Shown here one piece after another: positions 21,668 to 35,169 of a stretch of 64,000 nt of DNA. Origin of the DNA: Brachypterus glaber (lineage: Eukaryota > Arthropoda > Insecta > Coleoptera > Kateretidae); assembly GCA_958510825.1 (NCBI GenBank), contig OY294044.1, positions 107,050,893 to 107,114,892 on the forward strand. Direction: 5' to 3'. Each line of letters opens with the position of its first letter. Position 1 is the stretch's first letter. The position numbers were made by a program, and so were the translations under genes. A model generated the notes under the pieces. It had not been told where the DNA came from. It did no database searches and was given only the letters and a program-made list of their open reading frames with translations.

Positions 21668-22558
21668 AGAAGGGTATCGCATTTTGGGCTAAATCGCCTG
21701 CAACGATAAGACTTTACATGCTCATAGATACATAAAAAATAAATTTCAGCCCTTTTTACATCCCGGTACATACTTTAATTAATTATTTTAATTAAGAATT
21801 TTGACATATGTCAATGTACGATTTGGCAACATTGCACGAAACTTAAAGTGTCAAATGTCATTCTTCAAAATAAAACTTGCACATTAATTACTAAAGTGGG
21901 GCCAAAGTGGGTCTGTGTTGTGTTCACTGCTCTTGACTATAATATTAAAATATTTTGTTGTGTTTTATTAGTTTTTACGGATTTAATATACTGCAATTCA
22001 ATGTGTAATTAGGCTGGACTTATGTGACTAGTTTCTAAAGTTTCAGTACGATTATGGAGTATGAGTATGAGGTATTTATAGTATATTAACATTGTAAGCA
22101 AACATTAGCTTCAACGATAACCCAAAGCATGTAGTTCCATGGGACAGTGTTACCCAAGAGAAGTAATTTAATCTGGATTTCAACATGTTAAATTAGTTTA
22201 TTTCCATGATATGATTTAAAACTAGATTATGAAAAAGTTACACATAGACTTTTAACTTATAATATTAATTAAATATATTTATTTAAAAATAAATATATTT
22301 AATTAATATTAAGTTTTGTAAATAAACAAAAAAATTGCCTTTTTTCATGATAGTCACATTTAGCGCAAGAATAATGCGATGTTGTCGGGTTTACGATATT
22401 AAATTATTCCTTAGTTTTTATTTTTTTTTTCATTTTGTTCTTTATCAACAAATAACACAGTTTTTTATCATTTCTTTTCATCATTTTGCACTTTTTTAAA
22501 CAAAAACATATGTTTCTTATTTAGCCCAAAACTCCTATTTAAAACGATACCCTTCTTT
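21668..22558. mobile_element. DNA-type element with ends AAGAAGGGTATCG, copy 1
   Basis: Inverted ends AAGAAGGGTATCG (left) and CGATACCCTTCTT (right). About 890 bp, no transposase. A perfect internal palindrome of about 40 bases lies at 22259-22309. The copy at 28028-28976 is colinear. Confidence 0.6.
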
Positions 22559-22876
22559 GTCAAATTTCATTTTGAAGTAACAAGGAAAATTTTGTCAAAT
22601 TACAACATGAAAATTTTCACTTTTAGCTAATATTTGTTATTGTTTTTTTTTACTTATCTTAAAGTTTTTTTTTATTAAAAAAATGATTTCTGCGAAAAAG
22701 AATCTGTCTGTCGCTCTTTTAGGGAAAATTTGTAACCACGATAACTCGATAACGCTTTGAGTTAAAGGCTTTAAATTTTAAACATAGGTTCCTTACTCAA
22801 AGTTCTTGGCTAATATTTTTTGCACGAACGTGAAAATGCAATTCTTAAAAAATGGAAATAACCGCCATATGTATTA

Positions 22877-23113
22877 GGGGCTGTCCGTATATTAAGTAAC
22901 GCAAATGGTACCAAAATTCATACACTTCATATCCCGTTTCCCCCGTTATTAAAGGCTGTAAAGATTTTATATTTTGGCTACTCCCCTTAACACCGCCCCT
23001 ATTTGGGGGGGGGGAGGGGGTAGCCAAAATATGAAATCTCTACATCCTTCAATAACGCGAGAAACGGGGTATGAAGTGTATGAATTTAGGTCAATTTATT
23101 TATGTACGACCCC
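22877..23113. mobile_element. TTA-targeted foldback MITE (GGGGCTGTCC family), copy 1
   Basis: Flanked by TTA (22874-22876 and 23114-23116), as expected for PIF/Harbinger-type insertion. Arms of about 100 bp meet at a G-rich centre near 23006. A second GGGGCTGTCC end starts at once at 23117, and an oppositely oriented end lies at 26690-26712. Confidence 0.6.
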
Positions 23114-23430
23114 TTAGGGGCTGTCCTTATATTACGTAACGCAAATTGGAGCAAAACTCATAGCCCGATTCTCGGGTTGTTAAAGGATGTAGAGATTTTA
23201 TATTTTAGCTACATAAAATTAAAAAAAAAAGTTCTTTGACAAACAAAAAAAAAATAAAGAAAATAAAAACATTTCTATTTTTTTTTCAAAACTTTTTTTT
23301 TTGAAAAACGAAAAATTTTGGAAAAAAGAATATACAAGAATTTTTGTCTTTGACCTTTTTTGTCGATTTTGGGAAATTCGAAACTTTTATCTTATTATAG
23401 GTACTTTTCTAACGCTTAGTAGTATAATAA

Positions 23431-24959
23431 CCAATACTCGGCGAATTTCCAGTACTCGCATAGGCGCCGCGTCGACTCTAGAGTTGACGCGAGGTTTTAA
23501 ATATTTACATTTTTATTTCTTTTTAATGATTCCATTTAAACGAGTAAGGTGGGAAAAAAGTTATCGATAAATAAAAATTAAAAACTTTCGTATTCTGAAA
23601 AGATAAAAATCGAATGTCGGTTTTTTCTTTGAGAAACACCGATATATATATATATATATATACATACAGAGCGGTCCAAAAGTCACACCCCCCCCCTCTT
23701 AACTTTTGAACGAGTTGAGATATCGACTTCAAATTTAGAACTCTTAAATAAGACAACTTAAACTAACTTTTAGCATATATATGATATTTTCAGCTCTTAA
23801 AATGTGGGCAGGGGGGCATGGGGGGACATTTTTTAAAATGGAAAGGGGGGTCATGTAATACATCATTTTAAAGCTTAGAAAATTCTCTATTTAAAGTAAC
23901 ATTTTTAAATTTTTTAAAAATGTTTTTAAAGGTTTTGGTTTTTCAATTTTTTGTGCTAAAACATTCGATTTTTTAAGTTTTTTTTTTATAAATTTTTATT
24001 TATGTCAACTAAAATTAGTTTAAAAGTATAATTAACATTTTTTTATGATGAAATTAGGCATTTTTAAAAAATTATTTGTTTTTTTTTAGAGGAATTTTGA
24101 CATTAATACCCATTTTCAACCCCATTTTAAACCCAAAAAAAATGTTTTTTTTTTAATTTAAAAATATGGAGTTAAATTGAGAATTTTAAAAGCTTTAAAA
24201 TGATGTATTACACGACCCCCCTTTCCATTTAAAAAAATGTGCCCCCATGCCCCCCTGCCCACATTTTAAGAGCTGAAAGTATTAAATATATGCTAAAAGA
24301 TAGTTTAAGTTGTCTTATTTAAAAGTTCCAAAATTGAAGTCGATATCTCAACTGGTTCAAAAGTTAAGAGGGGGGGGGTGACTTTTGGACTGCTCTGTAT
24401 GTATACTCAATATTGTTGTGTGTAACAAATTAGTCGTCAAATGTTTCGATTTAGTGACCTTTATAAAGATTTCCCTCATAATTCGGCAAAATTATTTCGT
24501 AATCCTATGTTTCTGTATTTATTTTCAACGTTGATGATTCATAACCAGTAGTCGGCGTAAACTCAGATATGACTCATCAACGTTGAAAATAAACACAGAA
24601 ACATAGGCTTACGGAATAATTTTGCCGAATTATGAGGGAAATTTTTATAAAGGTCACTAAATCGAAGGATTTGACGACTAATTTGTTACACACAACAATA
24701 TTGACTATACATATTAACTATACATATGTATATATATCGGTGTTTTTCAAAGAAAAAACCGACATTCGATTATTATCTTTTAAGAATACGAAAGTTTTTA
24801 ATTTTTATTTATCGATAACTTTTTTCCCTCCTTACTTGTTTAAATGGAATCATTAAAAAAAACAAGATAAAAAGAAATAAAAATGTAAATATTTAAAAAG
24901 TCAACTCTAGAGTCGACGCGGCGCCTATGAGAGTACTGGAAATTCGCCGAGTACTGGTC
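23431..24959. mobile_element. Long palindromic element interrupted by a second foldback
   Basis: Outer arms 23431-23660 and 24725-24959 are inverted copies containing GGCGCCGCGTCGACTC. Continuing inward, 24408-24545 and 24565-24702 are also inverted copies, so without the insert 23667-24397 the element is a nearly perfect hairpin of about 800 bp. An RNA from it would be almost entirely double-stranded. Confidence 0.65.
23667..24397. mobile_element. TA-targeted foldback family (CAGAGCGGTCCAAAAGTCAC), copy 1
   Basis: Flanked by TA (23665-23666 and 24398-24399). Arms of about 220 bp with a C8/G8 run close to the ends. Other members: 27563-27779 (right half only), 51395-52102 (complete), and the shared core in 4078-5480. 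Confidence 0.7.
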
Positions 24960-25059
24960 ATAACTGAGTTTACCCCGACTACTGATAATAACGACGCCAG
25001 TTGGCAAAGTTGGCAAAGTTACATTGAAGGGGGATAATACCACAGTAATGCATGATAAT

Positions 25060-25640
25060 ATCACTTGCACGCAGGCCAAATGCCCATTGTGCATACTACC
25101 TTCTGTGGACCACCGGCTTATAGTGACTTCCGAACCACTGTTTGTAAGGCATAGATACAATTTTTGTCCAACAATTCTTTTTTATAGAAATTGAACAAAC
25201 TATTATTTCTGCCACCTAGTTCAATCTAAGGCAAGTAGATTCAAATTCAACAATTCAGGATAAGATCACAAAGAGAGCATCCTTACTGTATAGTCGGCCA
25301 CAATTCTCCATGTCACAAGGAGAGCAGCCATACTGTGTAGACCTGGGATCCTTTGCTAAGGACCCTGAGATCATAATAGTCGGCCACAATTCTCCATGCC
25401 ACAAAGAGAGCAGCCATAATGTACAGTCGGACACAAATCTCAATGTCCCATCGCATGAACTAAATAATTTGTCTTCCACCGCGGGGACTCGAACCCAGTA
25501 CTCTGTACTCTTTGGACGGCAGTTCGGGGGAGAACATCCGTTTCACGAATCGCGAATGCATAAATACCGTAAGTCGCTTCGAACGTGTCCTGCATCTGAG
25601 ACCATTGTTCACAACTTTATTCTTGGTGTTTGTGTGAAGA
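25060..25640 (-). repeat. SINE-like fragment with a B box and short tandem duplications
   Basis: About 35 bases near 25101-25135 (ACCACCGGCTTATAGTGAC) match the body of the 41-kb and 51-kb SINEs. A GGGTTCGAGTCCC B box lies on the - strand near 25483-25497, but I see no A box at tRNA spacing. Between 25285 and 25430 a roughly 45-base phrase (GTCGGCCACAATTCTCCATG) is repeated two to three times. Confidence 0.4.
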
Positions 25641-25719
25641 ATTTGCAATAAACTTTGTTTATCGGGCTTTTGCCCTCAGACATGCGGAGCAGAGTTGCGT
25701 GGCAAAGACGTCAACTCGA

Positions 25720-26055
25720 TGCAAAAAATGCTGCTGCCAACAAAATAATACTTTCCCCTATAAAATCAAAAACGAAAAAAATTAAAAAAAATAAAATAAA
25801 AATATTTTCAAAAATGTTTTTTTTTTTTCAAAAAATTAGATTTTTCAACAATGTCTCCATTTTTCGTAAAACTAAAAATAATTTGATTTTTATTTAAATG
25901 GTTTTTACCCTAATCTACCCCCTTACTCCACCCTTTACCCATTACCAAAAACAATCTCAGCCTAGAACCTTCGATTTTCAACTTATGGTCCAAATTTAAA
26001 GTCTTTAGCTCGAAGCGTTCTTGAGTTATGGTGGTCACAAACTTTCCAGACAGAC
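25720..26055 (+). repeat. Dispersed repeat shared with 57420-57810, copy 1
   Basis: Starts GCTGCTGCCAACAAAATAAT, passes a poly-A/T-rich middle, then TACCAAAAACAATC and CGAAGCGTTCTTGAGTTAT, ending at ACAGACTAGG. The end of this repeat family carries CAGACAGA-type sequence, the likely seed of the TGTC microsatellite near 59 kb. Confidence 0.6.
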
Positions 26056-26059
26056 TAGG

Positions 26060-27354
26060 TAAACGTTACGTAACGGAATTTAATAAATTTAATGTTTATT
26101 TCTAAGCTTGGCATGTTTATTTTTATTTCAACATAAATTACTATTTAGTGGCCCATAATTCCCCTTTTCACACAAAAATTGACGAAACTATGAATATTTA
26201 AATAATATTGTAATCAGTAAAAAAAAACTGTTGACATTGATATTAAAAAAAAATCTTACGGCCCTGTTCTTGCGTGATCTTGACAATGAATCATCGGCGA
26301 TTATACATTTTCGCGCGGAATGTGTACTCACAGAACACCAATGTGTGTACTATTTTGTGTACCTGTGCATAAACAATATACGTGTTATATGTGACACTGT
26401 GTAAAAAGAGGTACCTAGTATTTTTCCCTGTGTGATATTGATTATGAATATTTTTTTAAAGTTTGAGTGATTTTTTCGTGTAATTTTTTTTAAGGTTATG
26501 TTATACTATATTTTAGTTTATGTTTGTTTTGTCGAAAAAAACGAATCAATAGTGAGAATAAAGTTAAATTTACTTCGAAACAAATTTTTTATATTGTTAC
26601 GCATTACACAGGAGGGGGGGGGGTGTTGGTAAATGTGACAGTTTGTTACACAGGGGGGAAGGGGGGGTCAATTTTTTGAAAAATTGCGTTACGTAATGTA
26701 TGGACAGCCCCTAACGGGTTTGCCGATTTTACTACAAGTTTTATTTTAGTGAGTTTCTTAAACCGGAAGGAATACATCCAAATTAGGACAGTTATAACAG
26801 GTAGCGGGTCTTAAGGCACCGATCGTGAGAGCTGAGGCTCAAACTAGGTCACATGCAATTCCTGCAAGGTCACATCCCAAATCCGGGACTTGAAAAGAGT
26901 CGTGTGACGTTATAAGACGGTCCCGGCCGTTTCCTGTTTCCTGCTGATATGCTTTAGTGTTTGTTTCATTGCATTCGCTTTTACAAATCGTCAGAAAACT
27001 GTTTTTAAACTTACCTACAGTCTGTTCAACAAGAGCGTGTCTTTGATTATTCAAAAAATTTAAAAGGTATCTCCGCCATATTGTACAGCGTAATTCCTAT
27101 CTCTGTACTATTTCTGTAGCACTGATTTGTTACCGTAGTGGTCGAATTGTCGTGACGAGCACACGGTAAAGAAAATAAGTTCGGTTTACGTCAAAAGACC
27201 GCGGTCTTTTGTGCCTGCATCCGCGAGGACCTAAATTAAAGTTCGCCAATGCATCAAAAGTGACTAAAAGTCTAAATCCTTGGTCTTACTGTGATTGCAT
27301 TTGGTCCAGCGCACAGTTAGGCACCCCGTAAAAATTCATGTTTGGGTGGATTTA
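26060..27354. other. Gene-free interval
   Basis: Apart from a GGGGCTGTCC-type inverted end at about 26580-26712 with G-rich runs, I see no recognisable gene or element. The 71-codon open frame at 26839-27054 shows no family signature. Confidence 0.4.
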
Positions 27355-27481
27355 GGGCCACTTGCACCAACTTTTGGTCTGGGATTATCTCAGCTAAACC
27401 GAGTTTAAGTTAAAAATGCTGCGTTCCGGCCGTCAATTTAATCCAAGTTTAAAGTTAAACCATCATTGGTGCAAGTGGCCT
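27355..27481. mobile_element. TTA-targeted MITE (GGGCCACTTGCACCAA), copy 1
   Basis: Flanked by TTA (27352-27354 and 27482-27484). Inverted ends GGGCCACTTGCACCAA and TTGGTGCAAGTGGCC. 127 bp, no coding. Confidence 0.7.
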
Positions 27482-27562
27482 TTAGTTGCCTAAAGTTGTT
27501 TACTGAGAATTTGAACGCTCAGAAAATTTTGAAAATTTACTAGCGTGGACTTTTTCGAATTT

Positions 27563-27779
27563 TATAAGCTTTAAAATGATGTATCACACGACCCCCCTTT
27601 CCATTTAAAAAAATGTACCCCCATGCCCCCCTACCCACATTTTAAGAGCTGAAAATATCAAATATATGCTAAAAGATAGTTTAAGTTGTCTTATTTAAGA
27701 GTTCTAAATTTGAAGTCGATATCTCAACTCGTTCAAAAGTTAAAGGGGGGGGGGGGGGGGTGGCTTTTGAACCGCTCTG
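27563..27779. mobile_element. Foldback family, right half only
   Basis: Matches the right arm of 23667-24397, ending in CCGCTCTG. The subterminal G run is expanded to about 16 (27745-27760). No left arm is present. Confidence 0.6.
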
Positions 27780-28027
27780 CATATTAATTATGTATTAAGT
27801 CTTAATAAATAAGTTTCAGTTACACTACAGAGAGCTTTTTAATTTATGCGCTGTGACGTCAGAGTCGCATTCTCAGACTGAATGGATATTAGTTAATATG
27901 GTCTTGTTAACTAGTAGTAAACCATATTAAAAATTTTATCTCATAATTCAAACAGTTCCTGTTAGAAATATGCCTTAATATGCCCCTCAAAAGAGCCTTA
28001 GGTACATTAGGCAGCGATTTAGCACAA

Positions 28028-28976
28028 AAGGAGGGTATCGCATTTTGGGATAAATCGCCTGCAACGATAAGACTTTACATGCTTATAGATACATAAAAAA
28101 TAAATACTTAGCCAAAATTTCAGCCCTTTTTACATCCCGGAACATACTTTAATTAATTATTTTAATTAAGAATTTGACATCTGTCAATGTACGATTTGGC
28201 AACATTGCACGAAACTTCAAGTGCCAAATGTTATCTCGTCAAAATAAAAATAACTTTGCACGTTAACTACTACAGAGGGGCCAAAGGAAAGGGTCTGTGT
28301 TGTGTTCACTGCTCTTGACTATAATATTAAAATATTTTGTTGTGTTTTATTAGTTTTCACGGATTCAACATACTGTAATTCAATGTGTAATTAGGCTGCA
28401 CTTATGTGACTAGTTTCTTATGTTTCAGTACGATTATGGAGTTATTTTTGAGGTATTTATACTATAATAACACTGTAAGCAAACCAGCTGTTTCAGCCAT
28501 AACCCAAAGCATGTAGTGTTACCCAAGACAAGTAATTTAATGTGGCTTTCAACATGTTAAATTACTTTATTTCCATGATATGATTTGAAACTAGATTATA
28601 AAAAAGTTACACATAGACTTTTAACTTTTAATGTTAATTAAATATACTTATTTAAAAATAGATATATTTAACTAATATTGTGTTGTGTTTTTATTATACA
28701 TTCTACCTAAATGTATTTATGTTGGTTTTAAGACAAACAAAAAATATTACTTTTTTTCGATATGACATCACGCTTAGCGCTAGAATAATGCGATGTTGTC
28801 GGGTTTACGATAACAAATAATTCCTGAGTTTTTAATTTGTTTGAACAAAATGTGTTCTTTATTAACAAACAACACAGTTTTTTATCATTTCTGTTCATAA
28901 TTTTGCAATTTTTTGAACAAAAGCATATTTTTCTTATTTAGCCCAAAACTCTTATTTAAAACGACACCCTTCTTTT
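28028..28976. mobile_element. DNA-type element with ends AAGAAGGGTATCG, copy 2
   Basis: Colinear with 21668-22558, with substitutions in both ends (GGAGGGTATCG on the left, CGACACCCTTCTT on the right). No coding frame. Confidence 0.6.
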
Positions 28977-31296
28977 ATATAAATTTATCTCACTTATAAT
29001 TATTGAGCTAAGTTATCTGACATTTTTTTTTTAATATTATATTTTTTTATTGAAACAAATTGATAATTTTGTAAGAGGGAATTTACGGGAATTGAAGGAA
29101 ATGATTGCACTAACCTTTGGTTTGTTCGTCTGATGTCCAATAGGGCCCTATGGTTGATTTCTTGCTGTCTGTTGATTGCAAAACACTTGGAAGGATGGAT
29201 GGATGTTTATTACCCGAATTCACTTTAATTGTATTGACTATTCATGCTAATTTTATAGTAAATTGTGCGTCGCGTACACGTCATGTGTTTTAACCCGCGG
29301 ACGTTAACGGCAAGTGCTATCCCCTGATTGGTCTGCACATGATCACGAGATCCAGTGCAAACGTAGGCAACCCAATATACATACCCAAGTATATTTGGTA
29401 GCCTAAGCTTATCAATAAATATATTAAATACTGGGATTTAACACAAATGAAAATCGTTTTTTTTTTGGCTGGTAAGCACATAGAATATTTTGTATTTTGT
29501 TTAATATTAAAAGTACACCTAAATTAATAAAAAAAACTGAGTCTCGTCAACACCACCAAGCGGCAAAGTCTTGACAAAATTAATTAGGAAATGTTTCTTT
29601 GCTCTTTTAAATTAAAATTTGAGATTGGAACAATCAATATGAAATTTTTTTGACAAAAACTCAAATGGTTTAACCCAGAGTTAATTATAATGTTAATTAA
29701 AAATGTTTCTAATTTATTTGTTCACTTGGTCCTTTGCTTCTCAAAGTATACGGAGGAAATGAAGTAATTAAAACCCTTAATTTAAGTGTCTGACATTTCA
29801 AATTATATTTCAAATATCACTTTCTTAATAAGAAACAAGCTGTGAAGACATGTTATGCTTCAGATTTCTTAGTATATTCTTTACAGAATCCATATTGTAT
29901 TTTCTCTAGATATAAGACATTTTTTAGTGTTGAATATTTTTCAAGTTTTTAAAAAATATTCTAAAATTGCATTTTTTTTAAATAACAAGCTGTGAAGACA
30001 TTTTATACTTCAGATTTCTTAGTATAGAAATAGAAATAGAAATCTTTATTTGTACTACTGCCACCGTAAGATGGATATACATTGTCAGATAAACATAATT
30101 GCATTACGAACGAGATCTGACCTTCAACAACACGTTCTTTTTTGAGTAGATCTAACCTCACATTTTACTTTGAAATTTTAATTATTTTTACATGTGAAAG
30201 AAATGTTCGTTATTTAATAACAGAATAGTCAAAATACCAATAATTATGCTCTGGAATAGTTAAATAAACGTTTTTTACTGTTCTTGGAGTAATTACCTTT
30301 AAAAGTGGAGAATAACTAATGTGTAAACATTGTTCAAGTACCTAAATGGATTTCAATGATCTCAAAGTTTAAGGTAAGTTGTAATTATTTTTTATTAATA
30401 AAGCAAAATGTACAAAATTGGTAACATAACGCTCCTGCATTTGTGCAGAAAATGATTTGTTTTGGGACGAACAAATAACTATCTTGATAAAACAAATTTG
30501 TTTAAAACGTTTCGCTGCGTTTTAAGGGGAAGATGGGGGCAAATGGTATGTAACATTAAAAAATTATATATAGCCTATACCTGTGGGCTACTCTTGCACT
30601 AATAAAAGCGATAATTTTAATAATGCAATAGTGCTTTAAATGCTTGTATCGTGCCAAAAAGAAAACCCTCTGTAATGAGGGTGGTATGTAATGAAAGATA
30701 TAGATGTCCTTATTACATTTATTAAAAAAAAAACGCAAATCTCAAAAAAACACATATGGGCCATTCTTGAACTATACGCCTCAAATATACCTTAAAAGTT
30801 TTAAAAACTATAAAAATCGTCAAAAAAAATACTGGACGTGGAAATAGCTTTGTGTACGTCGGACGTTCAAATAGCCTCTTCCAATAAATAAATAAATATG
30901 TAAAATGTATATTATTTAAAAAAGTTATGTATATATCAACAATAGAAATGCGGTCAGAATTGCAGTCACTTGGAATGAAAATGTGTGTTTGTTTGAGCAA
31001 AGATTATTCAGCGGTTGATAAACCTACAAGTTCAAGGTCGAATGCGGCATTATAACTATGTCTGGTTTTTTGGCAATGTGTTCGACATTTATCTGCCAAC
31101 CTTGAGAACAAAAATAAACTGTTAGTCTACCTTTTTAAAAAAGTTTGTTTTGAATATCAGTTTATCTGGAAATCTATATTTTTATCCCGAATTTGGTTTT
31201 ATGGCAGGGGAGTAGATAAATGGGGGGCTTTGGGGGGCTGAAGCCTTAACCCTTAATATACAATTAACATTTATGGAGCACTCGATTAATCACTAA
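28977..31296. other. AT-rich interval without recognisable genes
   Basis: A 45-base phrase (ACAAGCTGTGAAGACAT) is duplicated at 29832 and 29988. Otherwise I see no element end, coding domain or RNA motif. Confidence 0.4.
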
Positions 31297-31298
31297 TA

Positions 31299-31558
31299 CC
31301 GGATGGTCCATTTAAAGTGTTAGAAGTCGGTATTTTAGAAACCGTAACAGATATGTTTTTCAGTTACTAAGTTTCAATACCAAGGGAAACACCTTTTTAT
31401 CAAAGCAGATTTTTTTCACCCACACCCTCGCCCACACCCTTAGGCGGGAGAGGGTTAATTTAAAATTTAAATGAAATGGGGATATTTTTTTTCATATTCG
31501 AATTCAGCATAACGGTTTCTGAGATATCGACTTGTAACATTTTAAATGGACCCCCCGG
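31299..31558. mobile_element. TA-targeted MITE (ACCGGATGGTCCATTTAAA end)
   Basis: Flanked by TA (31297-31298 and 31559-31560). The inverted ends pair over about 18 bases with extra C residues on the right. Non-coding. Confidence 0.6.
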
Positions 31559-31788
31559 TATAACGGTAAATCATTTTTTTTTCTGTAACGTTGGTTGCTG
31601 CATATTGAACTGTACAATGTTATAATTAAGTTCTTAATTATTTATTTAAATAATGTTTTGTTTAAGTATAGCTATAGTTAAACAAACATACATATGTATA
31701 TGTATGCAGACAATGACTAATGGCTTTAATTTCCTTGAAATATTTGAAAACGACGAAAATCCATTGGCGAAACGTTGCAGTAAAATTA

Positions 31789-33197
31789 CAGGGTGGGCCA
31801 AAAAAAACCGGCCACTTTTTAAATCGTTATAACTTGTTTGCCTTTTCACCGATCTATACAAAATTTGGATTGAATATGCTCAAAACATGTAAGATTCTGT
31901 AGATAATTTTAATTATTTAAAATATTATTATATTTTTCAGTAATAAAGCTTTTTCTAAAGGGGTTATTTTAAAGCAGTGGGGATTAGAGCAAAATGTATA
32001 ATTTAAAAAAAATCGTCTTCATTATGTTAAGTGGTCTTTCCTTAATAGTTATGTATATTTTCTTGTAACTTAAGATTGTATTTTATTTTTTATATTATTT
32101 TTTTGGAAAGGGTACAGCTAGCAGTAAATCTCATAAAAACACGGATTAAGTAGTCTATTACTCATCTCAAATTATTTTTGACATGTCTAAAAAATAATAT
32201 GTCAAATTGAAAATTATTAAAAATCATGAATCAAAATTAAAAACATCATTTTAAATAAATATTTTAAAGATGAGCAATAAATAAAAAACGAATATATGTA
32301 TTTAAATTAAAACATTTGTAGATAAACAAGAAATAAGTGTAGTTTTGGTCAAAACGAGTAAAAATGCTTGTGTTAGAAACGTTAACATACGATGAAGGAT
32401 AATGTGAATTTTTGTAAATTAATAAATCAAATAGCCAACCAAGATCCTGTACCTACCATAATTATATGGTTTTATATTATTTATAATTAAAACAGTGTTT
32501 AAAATAATTAATTTTATTTGCAATTAAAATATAATACTTTTTTATTTAGCCAACAGTTAAATCTTGATTTATTTTAGCAATTTCTTGTTTTTTATGTTAG
32601 GTTCATAGAGTGTATGGTACAATTTTTGAATGTGCATACTTCATTAGTAATTTTTATGTTATTTTGTAACCATTTTCCTTAAAATATACATCTACAATTC
32701 AGCTTTTACTTTTTTTTCTTATTTTTTTATGTAATTCGACATTTTCACAGATTTTTGGTCATTTTGAATAGTTTTTAAATTGACAGATTATTTTTTGAGA
32801 GATCTCAGATAAATAACAGGCCTACTCAATCAGTTTTTTTATCTTAAAAATTAATTTATTGCAATATGTAGCCTTTCAGAAAAATATGAATAAATAATAA
32901 ACTATAATTTCAAATTTAAATTTAAATATACTTACCTACTGAAGAAAGACCACTTAACATTATGAAGGCGAAAAATTTTCAAATTATACATTTTGCTCTA
33001 ATCCCCACGGCTTTAAAATAACCCCTTTAGAAAAAACCTTATTACTGAAAAATATAACAATATTTTAAATAATTAAAATTACCTACAGAATGGGACATGT
33101 TTTGAGTTTATTCATTAATAATTTTGTATAGATCGGTCAAAAGGCAAACAAGTTATAATGGTTTAAAAAGTGGCCGGTTTTTTTTTGGCCCACCCTG
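31789..33197. mobile_element. Mariner-like TIR element (CAGGGTGGGCCAAAAAAA)
   Basis: TA flanks at 31787-31788 and 33198-33199. Inverted ends of about 240 bp (31789-32040 and 32940-33197). The 0.9-kb centre has no transposase frame. Confidence 0.7.
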
Positions 33198-33318
33198 TAG
33201 ATAACAATTGTAGTATTTTAATCCCTAACCTCGTCCCTCACGGTGTGGTTTTGTGAATTAAAAGTTCTGTCATCTCTGATTTTTTTTGCAGATAATGTTT
33301 CAGGGACAACCTCCGAGT

Positions 33319-33412
33319 ATTTTAAATAAATAATAAATATAAATAATATTTTAAATAAATAATAAATATAAATAATATTTTAAATAAATAATAAATATAA
33401 ATAAATATAATC
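33319..33412. repeat. Short AT tandem repeat
   Basis: Roughly three units of a 32-base phrase built from TATTTTAAATAAATAATAAA. Confidence 0.7.
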
Positions 33413-34651
33413 ATTAGGGTGATTTTTGAGAAAATCGATTTTTATTTGTTTTTATTTATTTTTTCAATGAATACGGATATATATTACGGATATAGAAAGG
33501 GTTTCTGTTTTTGAAGCGATTTTATTTTAATGAGTTTTTAGATAACAATATAAATTAAAATGCAAAATGAGATTCCATTGTAGTGATGTCAAAAATTCGA
33601 TCACTAATGTTGTGAAGTGGTATATAATTCGGTTATAGCCGAGCAGTTAATTATAACTTTTATGATAACTTACTCAGTTAGATTGGCCATACAATCTTCT
33701 ATAGTATTTAAAGTATACCCAAGCGGAGAATATACTTCACCACTTATCACTTTATTCGGGTATTCTAGGAGACGGCGCTTTGGAAACAGATAAAACGATT
33801 TCTTCTTAACTTAAGAATAATATATTAAATAAATGTGAATAAATTCTTCAAGAACATAAAAGATCAATTCTTACTTCTAAGTCCTACTTCTATGCAAAGC
33901 CCTTAAATTCTAATTTCCATTATATATTAGTTCTCCATTAAATATTTCTAAATTAAAACATTCTATGTTTGAAATCCCAACCATTCGCAATCATTTTCAA
34001 ATCCCAAATTATTGTCCACATTTTTCTTAGTGTAAATATTAGAACTGGTTCGTATAAGTCATTCAAATTATTTTACAAAATATTTTTCAAAGTTAATTAA
34101 TATTCGTCAAAATTTCTATCAGTGTTCATGCTAACAATATTTATAAGTGTCCAAAATTATTTTTATGTCTGATAAAAAGTCTCAAAATTTTTCTAAGTTT
34201 AAAAACTATTTTTAATTCAAGAATAATTCTCAAAAATTATTTCTCACAGAAACTACATTTTCACTTTTGACACTACTGGATACTTTTTAATTAACAAGAC
34301 AAAAAACTATTCAAGAATGTTTACCTCTAAAATTTGGAGCTCTATTTATTCTCTTGATAAACCCATAAATTAAAATGAGGCATATTTAGGTCACACACGC
34401 TAATGTTTCTGGGTGTGGTCCGGGCAAGAATATCTAAATTCCCCACTACCAAAGTTCAACGATTTTTACTTAGAGGGGTCCGAACAAAACCCGAAAATAT
34501 CCGACGTTACTCATGCTTACTTTTAAGAATTAGATCTTATAGGCTATGTATATTAAAATAAAATTTTAAAATTATACGGATCATAACACCATTATATAAA
34601 ATTATTAAAAATCGCACATTAATAAAACGTAATAATGTTATGAGTTTTTTC
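33413..34651. other. AT-rich interval, nothing recognised
   Basis: No open frame above background, no inverted repeat and no repeat shared with the rest of the window was found by eye. Confidence 0.4.
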
Positions 34652-35169
34652 CATGGACAAGGAAAGACCTCCAAAGCCGTTGCTGAAAAGTGTGATAAAT
34701 GTGCCTCGCGCATCTGCGATAAACGTGCACATGCGCACTATTATTGTTATTTTTGACAAGTAGTTTTAACCTTAGTTTTATGTGTCAAATAAAAATTGTA
34801 AAAAATGCAACAAAAAACAATAAATAACTACAAAGAAACGTCGAAATAGTTTTTTTAAATTATTTTATAAGAATTTTTCGAGGTGTGTTTGAATTTCGGG
34901 ATTTTGTACACCTTCTTTGAGTACACCAGGGATTGACCCTTTGCTCTTCATAAAGCAACAATACAGGTCATGTTTAAAGTTATAAACAAAGTTATAAATG
35001 CAGCAAAAAACAATTATAACACAGTAGAAGTCGAAAAATGAACAGAAAAAAAAACGACGAACTGGCAGTACTGACAGTATAAACAACTACTAATAATTCG
35101 TCACCCCAGTATTGGTTTGCCATATCTCTATTTTCGGACTGTACTTTTAGTCCTCTTTTATTCTCTATG
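34652..35169. mobile_element. hAT-type non-autonomous element, copy C (internal deletion)
   Basis: TSD GTTTTTTC/GTTTTTTG (7 of 8). The copy matches A up to about 35139 and then lacks most of the right half, keeping only the end CTCTATG. Confidence 0.65.

Noticed and set aside
25483..25497. tRNA gene from the GGGTTCGAGTCCC box
   Set aside because: No A box or cloverleaf at the required spacing.
23117..26712. A single 3.6-kb element between two GGGGCTGTCC ends
   Set aside because: The left flank is TTA but the right flank reads TAA, so the two ends do not share a target duplicate; probably separate fragments.
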